Source of the DNA: Thiothrix sp.
GTDB taxonomy: Bacteria; Pseudomonadota; Gammaproteobacteria; Thiotrichales; Thiotrichaceae
NCBI RefSeq assembly: GCF_028714775.1
Contig: NZ_JAQTLS010000021.1
Span: forward strand, 1-64,000
Length of the DNA: 64,000 nucleotides
Direction: 5' to 3'
A program made the position numbers and the translations under genes. The stretch's first letter is position 1; every line of letters begins with the position of its first letter. Positions 9,024 to 18,278 of the stretch are shown in pieces. The notes beneath the pieces were generated by a model, which did no database searches, was not told where the DNA came from, and saw only the letters and a list, made by a program, of their open reading frames with translations.

Positions 9024-10173
9024 TGTCAATCACACAATGAACCCTATAACAGGGGGAGGAACGGCGGAGAGAACGTTCCAAATAAGCCATTACCTTACCA
9101 AGAATAGTATTCAGTGCTCTATACTAACCATTGATGATAAACATTCAGACAAACGAGCAAACGCATTATCAGAAGAACAGCTTATTGTTATTCCCTCTTT
9201 GTTAAAACGATTCTTTATCCCAAAAGTTTCATATAGAAAAATCCAGAAAATTGTTATGGAATTTGATATTATTCATCTAATGGGTCACTGGACAATATTA
9301 AATGCAATGGTTTATCTCGCCGCCAGATCTCTTGATAAACCTTATGTTTTTTGTCCCGCAGGAGCACTTCCGATTTTTGGTCGATCAAGAATTTTAAAAA
9401 AAATCTACAACTGGCTTATCGGACAAAAAATCATTGACAATGCAGCGAAATGCATCGCAATAACGACCAATGAAAAATTAGATTTTTTTGAACATGGCGT
9501 AAAAGAAAAAAATGTAATTACCATCCCTAATGGTGTAGATAAATTCGACTTCACTGCCAATGATGATATTTCTTTCAGAAAGAAATACGCACTAGGAAAT
9601 CGTCCTTTTATTTTATTCGTTGGTCGCTTAAATCTAATTAAAGGCCCTGATCTATTGTTGCAGGCTTTTTGCTTCATCAAAGATGATTTCCCTGAAATAG
9701 ATTTAGTTTTTGTAGGTCCTGATGGTGGATTACTTCAAACACTTAAGAACATCACTAAAAGTTATGCAGTGGAGCATCGCGTCCATTTCATTGGTTATCT
9801 TGAAGGGGAAGATAAATCTCGTGCATATCACGCTGGAACCTTATTAGCGATTCCTTCAAGACATGAAGCCATGTCGATTGTTGTTCTTGAGGCGGGTATT
9901 TGCGGGACACCTGCATTATTTACAGATCAATGTGGTTTAGATGAAATTGCTGAGAAGGGATATGGCTGGATAACTCCTGCCTCAGTCGACGGGTTAAAAT
10001 TAGGCTTAGTATCAGCGCTATCGGATACCGCTAAACTTCTTGTTATGAAACAAAATATAAAAACTTATATTTCTGAAACTTTCTCTTGGAGTATCGTGAT
10101 TAAAAAATACATTATCCTTTACGAAGATCTACTTAAATCAAAAAGCACTTCCAAGATAGATTCTTCATTATAA
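9010..10173 (+). CDS. GT4-family glycosyltransferase
   Basis: A 387-residue glycosyltransferase with both Rossmann-like halves. The N-terminal glycine-rich GGGTAERTF lies at about 16-24. FVGRLNLIKGPDLLLQAF marks the start of the nucleotide-binding half, and IPSRHEAMSIVVLEAG is the donor-site block with the conserved glutamate. The VGRL..KG.D.L..A signature is classic GT4. It abuts the next gene with no gap, the stop being followed directly by the ATG at 10174. It is probably a repeat-unit glycosyltransferase at the inner membrane. Sugar specificity is unknown. Confidence 0.85.
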   Translation: MKILNVNHTMNPITGGGTAERTFQISHYLTKNSIQCSILTIDDKHSDKRANALSEEQLIVIPSLLKRFFIPKVSYRKIQKIVMEFDIIHLMGHWTILNAMVYLAARSLDKPYVFCPAGALPIFGRSRILKKIYNWLIGQKIIDNAAKCIAITTNEKLDFFEHGVKEKNVITIPNGVDKFDFTANDDISFRKKYALGNRPFILFVGRLNLIKGPDLLLQAFCFIKDDFPEIDLVFVGPDGGLLQTLKNITKSYAVEHRVHFIGYLEGEDKSRAYHAGTLLAIPSRHEAMSIVVLEAGICGTPALFTDQCGLDEIAEKGYGWITPASVDGLKLGLVSALSDTAKLLVMKQNIKTYISETFSWSIVIKKYIILYEDLLKSKSTSKIDSSL

Positions 10174-11394
10174 ATGCGAATATTAATAGTTACCCAATAT
10201 TTCTGGCCTGAAAACTTCTCCATTAATGGAGTAGCACAAACACTAATAGATAAAAATATTGAAGCCGAAGTCCTGACAGCCAAACCAAATTACCCAAGGG
10301 GAAAAGTGTTTGATGGATACAAATCTTGGAACTGTCAGCACGAAACACACCAAAGAATCACTATTAACCGCATCCCTTTTCTAGCTAGAGGAAATGGGGG
10401 AATACGGTTAGCACTAAATTACTTATCCTTCGTCTTATCTGGGCTAGTGTTTGCACCGTGGATGCTGCGCGGAAAAAAATTCGATATAATTCTCGTCTAT
10501 GCCCCTTCACCCATACTTAAAGCCATCCCCGCAATTTTCCTTGGTTGGCTGAAAGGCTGTCCTGCCGTTCTATGGGTACAAGACTTATGGCCTGAAAGCT
10601 TATCAGCAACAGGGCATATTTCTAACCCTTATATCCTTTCAGTGATGAGGCATGTTGTCCGTTTCATTTACCGCCATGTAGATTTGCTGTTGGTGCAATC
10701 GCAAGCATTTGAAGCCCCCGTCCGAGCCTTGGCATCAGGAACTCCTGTATTGTATTACCCTAATTCAGTGGATGATATATTCTCAATACCAACCACTGCA
10801 CCGCCACCACTAATCAAAGGCTTGGATGTGGGGTTTAGTGTCATGTTTGCTGGCAACATCGGTGCAGCACAGGCTGTTGGTGTAATAGTCGAAGCCGCAT
10901 TTTTACTGAAAGAATATTCAGATATTCATTTTGTTGTGTTGGGCGATGGTAGTACCCGTGAATGGATGTTGAAGGAAGTACAGCAACGCGGTCTGAACAA
11001 CCTTCATTTGCCCGGACGCTTCCCTATAGAAACAATGCCCAATTTCATGCAAAAAGCATCAGCATTATTAGTAACACTTGCAGACCAACCAATCTTTGCC
11101 GCAACTGTTCCCAATAAAGTGCAGGCTTATATGGCAACAGGAAAACCAATCATTGCTTGTTTAAATGGAGAAGGCGCACGTTTGATTACCGAAGCTCAAG
11201 CAGGAGTGGCCGTCCCAGCAGAAGATGCTCATGCCCTAGCAAATGCCGTATTGAGTTTATATCAACTCTCGCCTCATGAACGTGAAAAAATGGGCGACAA
11301 CGGACGCTTATACTATCAAAAACATTTCGATCATAGTCGTTTGATTGATCAGTTGATTGAGCATTTACGGTCTGTATGTGACCAACGAGAATAA
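10174..11394 (+). CDS. wbuB: GT4 glycosyltransferase, WbuB-type (probable L-FucNAc transferase)
   Basis: A 406-residue protein opening MRILIVTQYFWPENFSINGV, the form typical of WbuB proteins. YAPSPILKAIPA and WVQDLWPES follow, and the donor site includes VPNKVQAYMATGKPI. In Escherichia coli O26 and similar loci WbuB is encoded beside fnlA, fnlB and fnlC and is regarded as the transferase of N-acetyl-L-fucosamine. The three genes immediately downstream here are exactly that set, which supports the call. It may act early, adding L-FucNAc to the first lipid-linked sugar. Confidence 0.8.
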   Translation: MRILIVTQYFWPENFSINGVAQTLIDKNIEAEVLTAKPNYPRGKVFDGYKSWNCQHETHQRITINRIPFLARGNGGIRLALNYLSFVLSGLVFAPWMLRGKKFDIILVYAPSPILKAIPAIFLGWLKGCPAVLWVQDLWPESLSATGHISNPYILSVMRHVVRFIYRHVDLLLVQSQAFEAPVRALASGTPVLYYPNSVDDIFSIPTTAPPPLIKGLDVGFSVMFAGNIGAAQAVGVIVEAAFLLKEYSDIHFVVLGDGSTREWMLKEVQQRGLNNLHLPGRFPIETMPNFMQKASALLVTLADQPIFAATVPNKVQAYMATGKPIIACLNGEGARLITEAQAGVAVPAEDAHALANAVLSLYQLSPHEREKMGDNGRLYYQKHFDHSRLIDQLIEHLRSVCDQRE

Positions 11395-11400
11395 AGTCAA

Positions 11401-12255
11401 ATGAGAATATTAATATTAGGTGTCAGCGGAATGCTCGGAAACACAATGATCCGAGTACTGAGCGAGAAAGTCGATTGGCAGGTTTATGGGACAGTGCGCT
11501 CAGAAAGCGCAAAGCAGTTTTTTCATCCTGAAATTAGCAAGCGATTATTTTCGGGTGTGGATGTAGAGCAGCATGATTCACTAGTAGACGCATTTATTCA
11601 AGTCCGTCCTCATGTTGTCATCAATTGTATTGGTTTGATTAAACAATTAGCCGACGTAGAAAACCCACTAAATGCGATACCAATCAATACACTATTACCT
11701 CATAGGCTTACTAAACTATGTAATTTGTCAGGGGCACGATTAGTACACATAAGTACAGATTGTATCTTTTCAGGAGATAAAGGCTACTATCATGAATCTG
11801 ACCAATCTGATGCCAAGGATCTCTACGGGAAGTCAAAGTTCCTTGGAGAAGTAGCCTATCCAAATACCATCACCTTACGTACATCTATCATAGGACATGA
11901 ACTGCAGAGTAGACATAGTTTGGTCGATTGGTTCCTATCTCAGCAACAACATTGCAATGGGTATACAAAAGCGATATTTTCTGGATTACCTACCGTCGTT
12001 TTAGCACAAATCATCCGTGATGTGGTAATCCCACACGCGGAACTCTCTGGCTTGTACCATGTCGCTGCTAAACCAATCAATAAATTCGATCTACTAAAAT
12101 TAATCGCTAATGTATATGGAAAAATCATTAACATCATACCAGACGATAAATTGGTGATAGATCGTTCACTTGATGCAACACGCTTTCATCTGGCAACAGG
12201 CTATATAGCTCCAGAATGGCCGGAGCTAATTCAACTAATGCACACATACAAGTAA
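11401..12255 (+). CDS. fnlB: RmlD-like SDR reductase of UDP-L-FucNAc synthesis
   Basis: A 284-residue extended SDR protein. The NAD(P)-binding loop GVSGMLG sits at 7-13 and the catalytic YxxxK is Y142/K146 in DLYGKSK; HISTDCIFSG carries the conserved serine region. RmlD-family members reduce the 4-keto sugar. In the FnlA-FnlB-FnlC (WbjB-WbjC-WbjD) pathway this step turns the 4-keto intermediate into UDP-N-acetyl-L-talosamine-type product or pneumosamine. Its position between wbuB and fnlA fixes the assignment better than sequence alone. It ends just before the ATG used for fnlA. Confidence 0.85.
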   Translation: MRILILGVSGMLGNTMIRVLSEKVDWQVYGTVRSESAKQFFHPEISKRLFSGVDVEQHDSLVDAFIQVRPHVVINCIGLIKQLADVENPLNAIPINTLLPHRLTKLCNLSGARLVHISTDCIFSGDKGYYHESDQSDAKDLYGKSKFLGEVAYPNTITLRTSIIGHELQSRHSLVDWFLSQQQHCNGYTKAIFSGLPTVVLAQIIRDVVIPHAELSGLYHVAAKPINKFDLLKLIANVYGKIINIIPDDKLVIDRSLDATRFHLATGYIAPEWPELIQLMHTYK

Positions 12256-12269
12256 ATTGGGATCAAACA

Positions 12270-13280
12270 ATGTTCAAAGATAAAGTATTAATGATCACTG
12301 GCGGCACAGGTTCTTTCGGAAATACTGTGCTCAAACGTTTTCTTTCGACCGATGTACGTGAGATACGTATTTTCAGCCGCGATGAAAAGAAGCAAGAAGA
12401 AATGCGTATCGCATTGAATGATCCAAAATTAAAATTCTATATCGGCGATGTCCGCAATTACGACAGCATCTATCAGGCAATGAAAGGCGTAAATTATGTC
12501 TTTCACGCAGCGGCATTGAAACAAGTACCATCATGCGAATTTTATCCTCTGGAATCGGTACGAACAAATGTACTAGGATCTGAAAATGTAATGGAAGCCG
12601 CCATTTCCCGTGGAGTGGCGCGTGTAGTGATGCTGAGCACGGATAAGGCTGTCTATCCCATCAACGCAATGGGCATCTCCAAAGCAATGATGGAAAAATG
12701 CATGATTGCCAAAGCTCGAATGCAGAATGACGGAGAAACTGTGTTATGTGCTACCCGTTACGGTAACGTGATGGCCTCACGTGGCTCTGTCATCCCATTG
12801 TTTGTATCACAAATCAAAGAAGGCAAACCACTTACTGTAACTGATCCGAACATGACGCGCTTCCTTATGTCACTGGAAGATTCTGTAGACCTAGTATTGT
12901 ATGCTTTTGAACACGCCAAGCAGGGGGACATCTTTGTACAAAAAGCCCCTGCTTCGACCGTTGCCGACTTAGCACAAGCACTGAAAGAAATCTTTACCAA
13001 CGATAACCCAATTCGCATTATCGGCACACGACATGGTGAAAAACTGTATGAATCATTAATTTCACGGGAGGAAATGGTAAAAGCCCAAGACCTAGGCGAG
13101 TATTACCGTATTCCTGCGGATAACCGCGATCTCAATTACGCGCAATATTTCAGTGAAGGTGAAGAAAAAATCTCACAACAAGAAGACTATACCTCCCACA
13201 ATACCGACCAGTTAAACGTCGAACAAGTCAAAAAATTACTGCTAAAACTGGATTTCATTAAGGAAGAACTTCATGCTTAA
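12270..13280 (+). CDS. fnlA: UDP-GlcNAc 4,6-dehydratase/5-epimerase
   Basis: A 336-residue protein from the ATG at 12270 (MFKDKVLMITGG). A longer frame from 12216 overlaps fnlB and adds an implausible lead. GGTGSFGN at about 9-17 binds the cofactor, and STDKAVYPINAMGISK holds the catalytic Thr-Asp-Lys group with Met in place of the usual Tyr, as in inverting UDP-GlcNAc dehydratases (CapE/WbjB/FnlA/FlaA1 group). It starts UDP-L-FucNAc synthesis by dehydration and C5 epimerisation of UDP-GlcNAc. It overlaps fnlC by 8 bases. Confidence 0.9.
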   Translation: MFKDKVLMITGGTGSFGNTVLKRFLSTDVREIRIFSRDEKKQEEMRIALNDPKLKFYIGDVRNYDSIYQAMKGVNYVFHAAALKQVPSCEFYPLESVRTNVLGSENVMEAAISRGVARVVMLSTDKAVYPINAMGISKAMMEKCMIAKARMQNDGETVLCATRYGNVMASRGSVIPLFVSQIKEGKPLTVTDPNMTRFLMSLEDSVDLVLYAFEHAKQGDIFVQKAPASTVADLAQALKEIFTNDNPIRIIGTRHGEKLYESLISREEMVKAQDLGEYYRIPADNRDLNYAQYFSEGEEKISQQEDYTSHNTDQLNVEQVKKLLLKLDFIKEELHA

Positions 13281-14403
13281 GGTCATGACCATTGTTGGAA
13301 CACGCCCTGAACTCATCAAAATGAGCCGTGTCATTGCTGAATTTGACCAACATACCCAGCATATTTTGGTTCATACCGGACAAAACTACGATTACGAGCT
13401 AAACCAACTCTTTTTTGAAGACTTAGGTATCCGCAAACCTGATCACTTTCTTGAAGCTGTTGGTGAAAATGCAGCGCAGACTATTGCGCGTGTAATCGAG
13501 AAGGCCGACGGAATCATGGAGAAAGAACAACCTGATGCTGTCATGCTGTATGGGGACACAAACTCTTGCTTAGCCGTTATTGCTGCAAAGCGCCGCAAAA
13601 TTCCTGTATTCCACATGGAAGCAGGAAACCGCTGCTTCGATCAGCGTGTACCGGAAGAATTGAACCGCAAGGTACTCGACCATTTGAGTGACATTAATTT
13701 AGTCTTAACCGAACACGCACGGCGTTATTTGATTGCCGAGGGTATCCGACCTGAAACCATTATCAAAACTGGTTCGCATATGCGTGAGGTGCTAGATTAT
13801 TATATGCCAAAAATACAGGAATCGGACATACTGCAACGCATGGAACTGACAGCGAATCAGTTCTTTATTGTCAGCGCACACAGAGAAGAAAATGTTGATA
13901 GCGCCACAAACCTGTTAGATATGCTCGAAACACTCAATGCCTTGGCAGAAACTTATAATTATCCGGTCATTGTCTCAACTCATCCACGCACCAAAAAACG
14001 TTTGGATGCTTTAAATATTGGAAAACTCAACCCACTCATCCAATTTCTCAAACCTTTCGGGTTCTGTGATTACATTAAATTGCAGATGGAATCGCTATGC
14101 GTTGTGTCGGACAGCGGTACAATCACTGAAGAAAGCTCTTTGCTCAACCTACCCGCTGTTACCATCCGCAATGCCCACGAACGTCCAGAGGGCATGGATG
14201 TCGGCACACTAATCATGAGTGGTTTGAAGAAAGAACGGGTGCTGGATGCAGTGCGCATCATTATTACCCAATATGATAAGACTAAGCGCGAGATACAACC
14301 CGTTCAAGACTACGAAGTAGAAGTGGTATCCAAAAAATTATTGCGGGTTGTCCTAAGTTACGTTGATTATGTGAACCGTACCGTCTGGTCTAAACCAACC
14401 TGA
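13273..14403 (+). CDS. fnlC: UDP-N-acetylglucosamine 2-epimerase family, UDP-L-FucNAc forming
   Basis: A 376-residue protein of the non-hydrolysing UDP-GlcNAc 2-epimerase family. Signatures are VGTRPELIKM near the start, HMEAGNRCFDQRVPEE, SAHREENVD, and SDSGTITEESSLLNLPAV for nucleotide binding. In the WbjD/FnlC role it epimerises C2 to give UDP-N-acetyl-L-fucosamine, the donor for WbuB. It follows fnlA with overlapping ends and completes a wbuB-fnlB-fnlA-fnlC block. The GC content rises sharply directly after this gene. Confidence 0.9.
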   Translation: MLKVMTIVGTRPELIKMSRVIAEFDQHTQHILVHTGQNYDYELNQLFFEDLGIRKPDHFLEAVGENAAQTIARVIEKADGIMEKEQPDAVMLYGDTNSCLAVIAAKRRKIPVFHMEAGNRCFDQRVPEELNRKVLDHLSDINLVLTEHARRYLIAEGIRPETIIKTGSHMREVLDYYMPKIQESDILQRMELTANQFFIVSAHREENVDSATNLLDMLETLNALAETYNYPVIVSTHPRTKKRLDALNIGKLNPLIQFLKPFGFCDYIKLQMESLCVVSDSGTITEESSLLNLPAVTIRNAHERPEGMDVGTLIMSGLKKERVLDAVRIIITQYDKTKREIQPVQDYEVEVVSKKLLRVVLSYVDYVNRTVWSKPT

Positions 14404-14405
14404 TT

Positions 14406-15326
14406 ATGGCTGCTGCATTAATCACAGGCGCGTCCGGCTTCGTCGCCTCCCACCTATGCCCCAAGTTAGCAGACAAGGGTTACACCTTTCGCCCCATCTC
14501 CCGCACCACCTTCGGCAACATCACCCCCAACACCGACTGGTCAAGCGTCATCTCCGGTGTTGATTGCGTCATCCACCTCGCCGCCCGCGTCCACCTGATG
14601 CAAGACAGCGCCACTGACCCACTCGCCGCCTACCGTGCGACCAATACCTCCAGCACCCTTAACTTAGCCCGTCAAGCAGCCACCGCTAGCGTGCGCCGAT
14701 TCATCTTCCTCAGCTCTATTAAAGTCAACGGCGAAGGCCGCGACACACCCTACACCGAACAAGACCCACCCGCCCCCACCGACCCTTACGCCATTTCCAA
14801 ATGGGAAGCGGAACAAGGTTTACTGGAAATCGCCGCAAAAACGGGCATGGAAGTGGTCATCCTACGCCCTCCACTCATCTACGGCGCGGGTGTCAAAGCC
14901 AACTTCCTGCGTCTGATGCAATGGGTGGAAAAAGGCATTCCCTTACCATTCGGTGCAGTCGCTAACCAACGCAGCCTGCTTTACATCGGCAACTTGGTGG
15001 ATGCCATCCGCGTGTGCATTGAGCATCCTGCCGCCACCAACCAAACTTTTTTGGTCTGCGATAATGAAGCCCTCTCGACTGCCGAACTCATCCGCAAAAT
15101 GGCAACCCATTTCCAACGAAAACCACGCTTGCTGAACATCCCTCCCGCTATCTTATTGCCCCTACTCACAGCTATCGGGCGCAAACAAGAAGCCGAACGC
15201 CTGCTGGGTTCATTACTACTGGACAACCATAAAATCTGCCAAACCTTGGGCTGGCAACTACCGTTTTCAGTGGATGCGGGTCTAGCGCAAACGGTTATGG
15301 CTTATCGGCAGGCATCTTATGCTTGA
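14406..15326 (+). CDS. NAD-dependent epimerase/dehydratase, extended SDR (WbpV/GnE-like 4-epimerase)
   Basis: A 306-residue extended SDR. TGASGFVAS at about 7-15 is the dinucleotide loop, SSIKVNGEG carries the catalytic serine region and YAISK the YxxxK pair. Proteins of this type lie beside WbpL-like initiating transferases in many O-antigen loci and make UDP-sugar 4-epimers that prime the repeat unit. It overlaps the fused transferase/dehydratase gene by 8 bases, matching that pattern. Unlike the preceding genes it is GC-rich, so it probably belongs to the host-conserved end of the locus. Confidence 0.8.
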   Translation: MAAALITGASGFVASHLCPKLADKGYTFRPISRTTFGNITPNTDWSSVISGVDCVIHLAARVHLMQDSATDPLAAYRATNTSSTLNLARQAATASVRRFIFLSSIKVNGEGRDTPYTEQDPPAPTDPYAISKWEAEQGLLEIAAKTGMEVVILRPPLIYGAGVKANFLRLMQWVEKGIPLPFGAVANQRSLLYIGNLVDAIRVCIEHPAATNQTFLVCDNEALSTAELIRKMATHFQRKPRLLNIPPAILLPLLTAIGRKQEAERLLGSLLLDNHKICQTLGWQLPFSVDAGLAQTVMAYRQASYA

Positions 15327-18243
15327 ATTGCTCGCTAACCTCCTCCTCCCCGCCATCATGGCATGGTTTGCCACCAAGCTCACCATCCAGTACGCGCCCT
15401 TTTTAGGCTTGGTGCATGAGCCAAACCAACGCTCTTCCCACGTCAAAATCACCCCGCACGGCGGCGGTATCGGCATTGTGGTCAGCACTATCCTGTTTAC
15501 CCTCTGGCTGTTGTGGCAAGAGGATGTCAATGATGTGACGTATTGGGTAGCCATCGGCCTTGCGCTGATCGTTGCCATCAAAGGGCTGGTGGATGACATC
15601 CATAATTTGCCTGCTTCTTTGCGCTTGGTGATCCAGATTGCGGCCTGTGCGGGCTTGTTGGCGGCACTTTATGTTCTGCCCGTTAACGGCTTGGAAGCAA
15701 TAGAAGGTATCCCGTTATGGCTGTCTTTCGGCTTGGTGCTGTTCGCGGGCGTGTGGTGGCTGAACCTGTTCAACTTCATGGACGGCATCGACGGCATCGC
15801 CGCCACCGAAGCGATTTTCATGCTGGCAGGTGCGGCGGGCTTGATTGCCTTCGTTCACCCGGAGGTCATGCAAACCACCGTGTGGGTGTGGATGTTGTGC
15901 CTAGCTTCAGCCGCAGCGGGGTTCTTATGGCATAACTGGTCGCCTGCAAAGATTTTCATGGGTGACACGGGTAGCCTGTTCCTTGCTTTCATGATCCTGT
16001 TTCTGGCCTTGCTAACCATCAGTCTGAAATGGATGAACTATGCCAGTTGGGCAATCTTAGCGGCAGTCTTCATCAGCGATGCCAGTGTTACCCTGTTTAA
16101 ACGCCTATTGGCGGGGCAACGACTCTCCGAAGCCCACCGTAGTCATGCTTACCAACGCTTGGCGCGGCATTGGCAGTCCCACGCCAAAGTGACCTTACTG
16201 GCAATCGGCATCAACGTGTTCTGGTTGCTCCCGCTAGCATGGCTATCCCTGCGCTACTCGGAACAAAGCCACTTCTGGCTGGTGCTAGCGTACTTGCCCA
16301 TTAGCATCGGTGTATGGGCAATAGGCGCGGGGGAAACTGAAAACTCAGGCAGTTTCGCCGACTACATGACAGGTTTACAGCGCCCCACCAAACAGTGGCT
16401 CATGGCAGTGGCGGATGTGCTGGCGTTGATGGCTGCGGCATGGGGTGCTTACTACCTACGTTTAGGTGATGATTTTACACCCAATCGTGTGCAGTTGTTT
16501 ATCACTGTGATTGCACCCGCCATTGCCATTCCGGTATTTATCCGCTTGGGGCTGTACCGCTCGGTTATCCGTTATCTCGGTGAACAAGCGTTCTGGAGCA
16601 TACTCAAAGCCGTCAGCATTACCACCGTGTTGTGGGCAACGCTGGCCTTCTTGCTGTCACTGGGGGGAAAGGAAGCAGGGTTGCCGCGTTCTGTGCCGCT
16701 GTTGTTCTGGCTCTTAGCGGTCGCGCTGGTGCTTGGCACGCGCTTTGCCGCGCGTTGGTTGCTATGGATTCCCGTGCGTAAGCAATTCGCCAGCGGCAAA
16801 CAAGTGCTGATTTACGGGGCTGGCGAAGCTGGTCGCCAGTTAGCGGTATCATTACGTCAAGCACAGCAGTTGTTCCCCGCAGGCTTTTTGGACGATAACA
16901 CGCAACTGCAAGGCCGCGACGTAGATGGCTTACGAGTTTACACCCCCAATTTTTTGGCTGAACTCATCGAACGCTTGGGGGTGGAAGATGTGATCGTCAC
17001 CCTGCCCTCCAGCTCCCAGTCACGCCGCCGCGAGATCGTCCACTTTCTTGAACAATTCCCGGTAAAAGTTCGCATCCTCCCCTCCTTAAGCGACATTGCC
17101 AGCGGTAAACACTTGGTGAATATGCTGCGCGAAGTCGACATCGGCGACCTGCTGGGGCGCGACCCGGTTGTTTCCGACCCGCAACTATTAGGGCAATGCA
17201 TCACTGGTAAAAACGTCATGGTCACAGGTGCAGGCGGCTCCATCGGTTCTGAACTGTGCCAACAAATCGTGGCCTTACACCCTGAACGCCTGATCTTGCT
17301 GGAACAAAACGAACACGCCCTTTACCAAATTGAGCGTTCCCTGATTCCGCAAGCCAACTGCCTGTTGATCCCCGCATTGGGTTCTGTCAAGGACAAAGCC
17401 TTACTGAACCGCCTATTCCGCGAACACCACATCCACACCGTTTACCACGCGGCTGCCCACAAACACGTCCCGCTGGTAGAAGCCAACATCACCGAAGGTG
17501 CTGCCAACAACGTCTTCGGCACATGGAACGTGGCAGAAGCTGCATTTACCAACGGTGCGGAAACCTTCGTACTGATTTCCACCGACAAAGCCGTGCGCCC
17601 TACCAACGTGATGGGCGCAACCAAACGCTGGGCGGAACTGATCATGCAGCATTTCGCAGAACAAGCACGTTTGCAGGCTAGCGGGCAACGGTTCTGTGCG
17701 GTACGTTTCGGCAATGTACTAGGGTCGTCCGGCTCGGTAATCCCACTGTTCAAAGAACAAATCGCCCACGGCGGCCCGATTACCGTTACCCACCCTGACA
17801 TCATCCGCTATTTCATGTCGATTCATGAAGCGGTGGAATTGGTTATCCAAACCGGCAGCATGGCGCAAGGCGGCGACATTTTCCTGCTAGACATGGGCGA
17901 ACCTGTCAAAATCACCGAACTCGCCCGCGACATGATCCGCCTTGCCGGACGCACACTACGAAATGAAAGCAATCCGACAGGCGACATCGAAATCACCTTT
18001 ACGGGCTTGCGTCCCGGCGAAAAGCTCTACGAAGAACTGCTGATTTCCAGCAGCAATGCCCAACCTACCCGCCACCCTAAAATCATGCGCGGCGATGAGC
18101 CATTTATCGGCTCACCAGCACTGGAAAAAATCCTTACCGAATTACAACAGATGTTGGTAAACCATCAGGCTGATGCTGCCAAACAGTTACTGCTCCAAGT
18201 CGCACTCGATACCCCTACCCCCACCCCGCCCAATATTGCATAA
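15319..18243 (+). CDS. Fusion: WbpL/WecA-type initiating glycosyltransferase + WbpM/CapD-type 4,6-dehydratase
   Basis: A 974-residue membrane protein joining two enzymes normally made separately. Residues 1-340 are a polytopic polyprenyl-phosphate sugar-phosphate transferase with HGGG (47-50), DD (92-93), [12 protein letters not shown] (149-160), GDTGS (215-219) and HRSHAYQR (273-280). Residues about 350-974 match WbpM: further transmembrane helices, a first Rossmann loop YGAGEAG (499-505), then a dehydratase domain with TGAGGSIGS (636-644) and STDK..MGATK, with Met replacing Tyr as in WbpM. In Pseudomonas wbpL and wbpM are adjacent separate genes. The frame is continuous, with MTGLQRP at the junction where a WbpM would start. 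It probably makes and loads the first sugar onto undecaprenyl phosphate. Confidence 0.88.
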   Translation: MLELLANLLLPAIMAWFATKLTIQYAPFLGLVHEPNQRSSHVKITPHGGGIGIVVSTILFTLWLLWQEDVNDVTYWVAIGLALIVAIKGLVDDIHNLPASLRLVIQIAACAGLLAALYVLPVNGLEAIEGIPLWLSFGLVLFAGVWWLNLFNFMDGIDGIAATEAIFMLAGAAGLIAFVHPEVMQTTVWVWMLCLASAAAGFLWHNWSPAKIFMGDTGSLFLAFMILFLALLTISLKWMNYASWAILAAVFISDASVTLFKRLLAGQRLSEAHRSHAYQRLARHWQSHAKVTLLAIGINVFWLLPLAWLSLRYSEQSHFWLVLAYLPISIGVWAIGAGETENSGSFADYMTGLQRPTKQWLMAVADVLALMAAAWGAYYLRLGDDFTPNRVQLFITVIAPAIAIPVFIRLGLYRSVIRYLGEQAFWSILKAVSITTVLWATLAFLLSLGGKEAGLPRSVPLLFWLLAVALVLGTRFAARWLLWIPVRKQFASGKQVLIYGAGEAGRQLAVSLRQAQQLFPAGFLDDNTQLQGRDVDGLRVYTPNFLAELIERLGVEDVIVTLPSSSQSRRREIVHFLEQFPVKVRILPSLSDIASGKHLVNMLREVDIGDLLGRDPVVSDPQLLGQCITGKNVMVTGAGGSIGSELCQQIVALHPERLILLEQNEHALYQIERSLIPQANCLLIPALGSVKDKALLNRLFREHHIHTVYHAAAHKHVPLVEANITEGAANNVFGTWNVAEAAFTNGAETFVLISTDKAVRPTNVMGATKRWAELIMQHFAEQARLQASGQRFCAVRFGNVLGSSGSVIPLFKEQIAHGGPITVTHPDIIRYFMSIHEAVELVIQTGSMAQGGDIFLLDMGEPVKITELARDMIRLAGRTLRNESNPTGDIEITFTGLRPGEKLYEELLISSSNAQPTRHPKIMRGDEPFIGSPALEKILTELQQMLVNHQADAAKQLLLQVALDTPTPTPPNIA

Positions 18244-18278
18244 TCCCTCCCTTTAGCATCAGCGACAGGGAGTTTTGG

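Noticed and set aside
18247..18276. Weak hairpin CTCCCT/AGGGAG with following TTTT before ettA
   Set aside because: The right arm is the ettA ribosome-binding site; a 6-bp stem with a 14-base loop is weak as a terminator.
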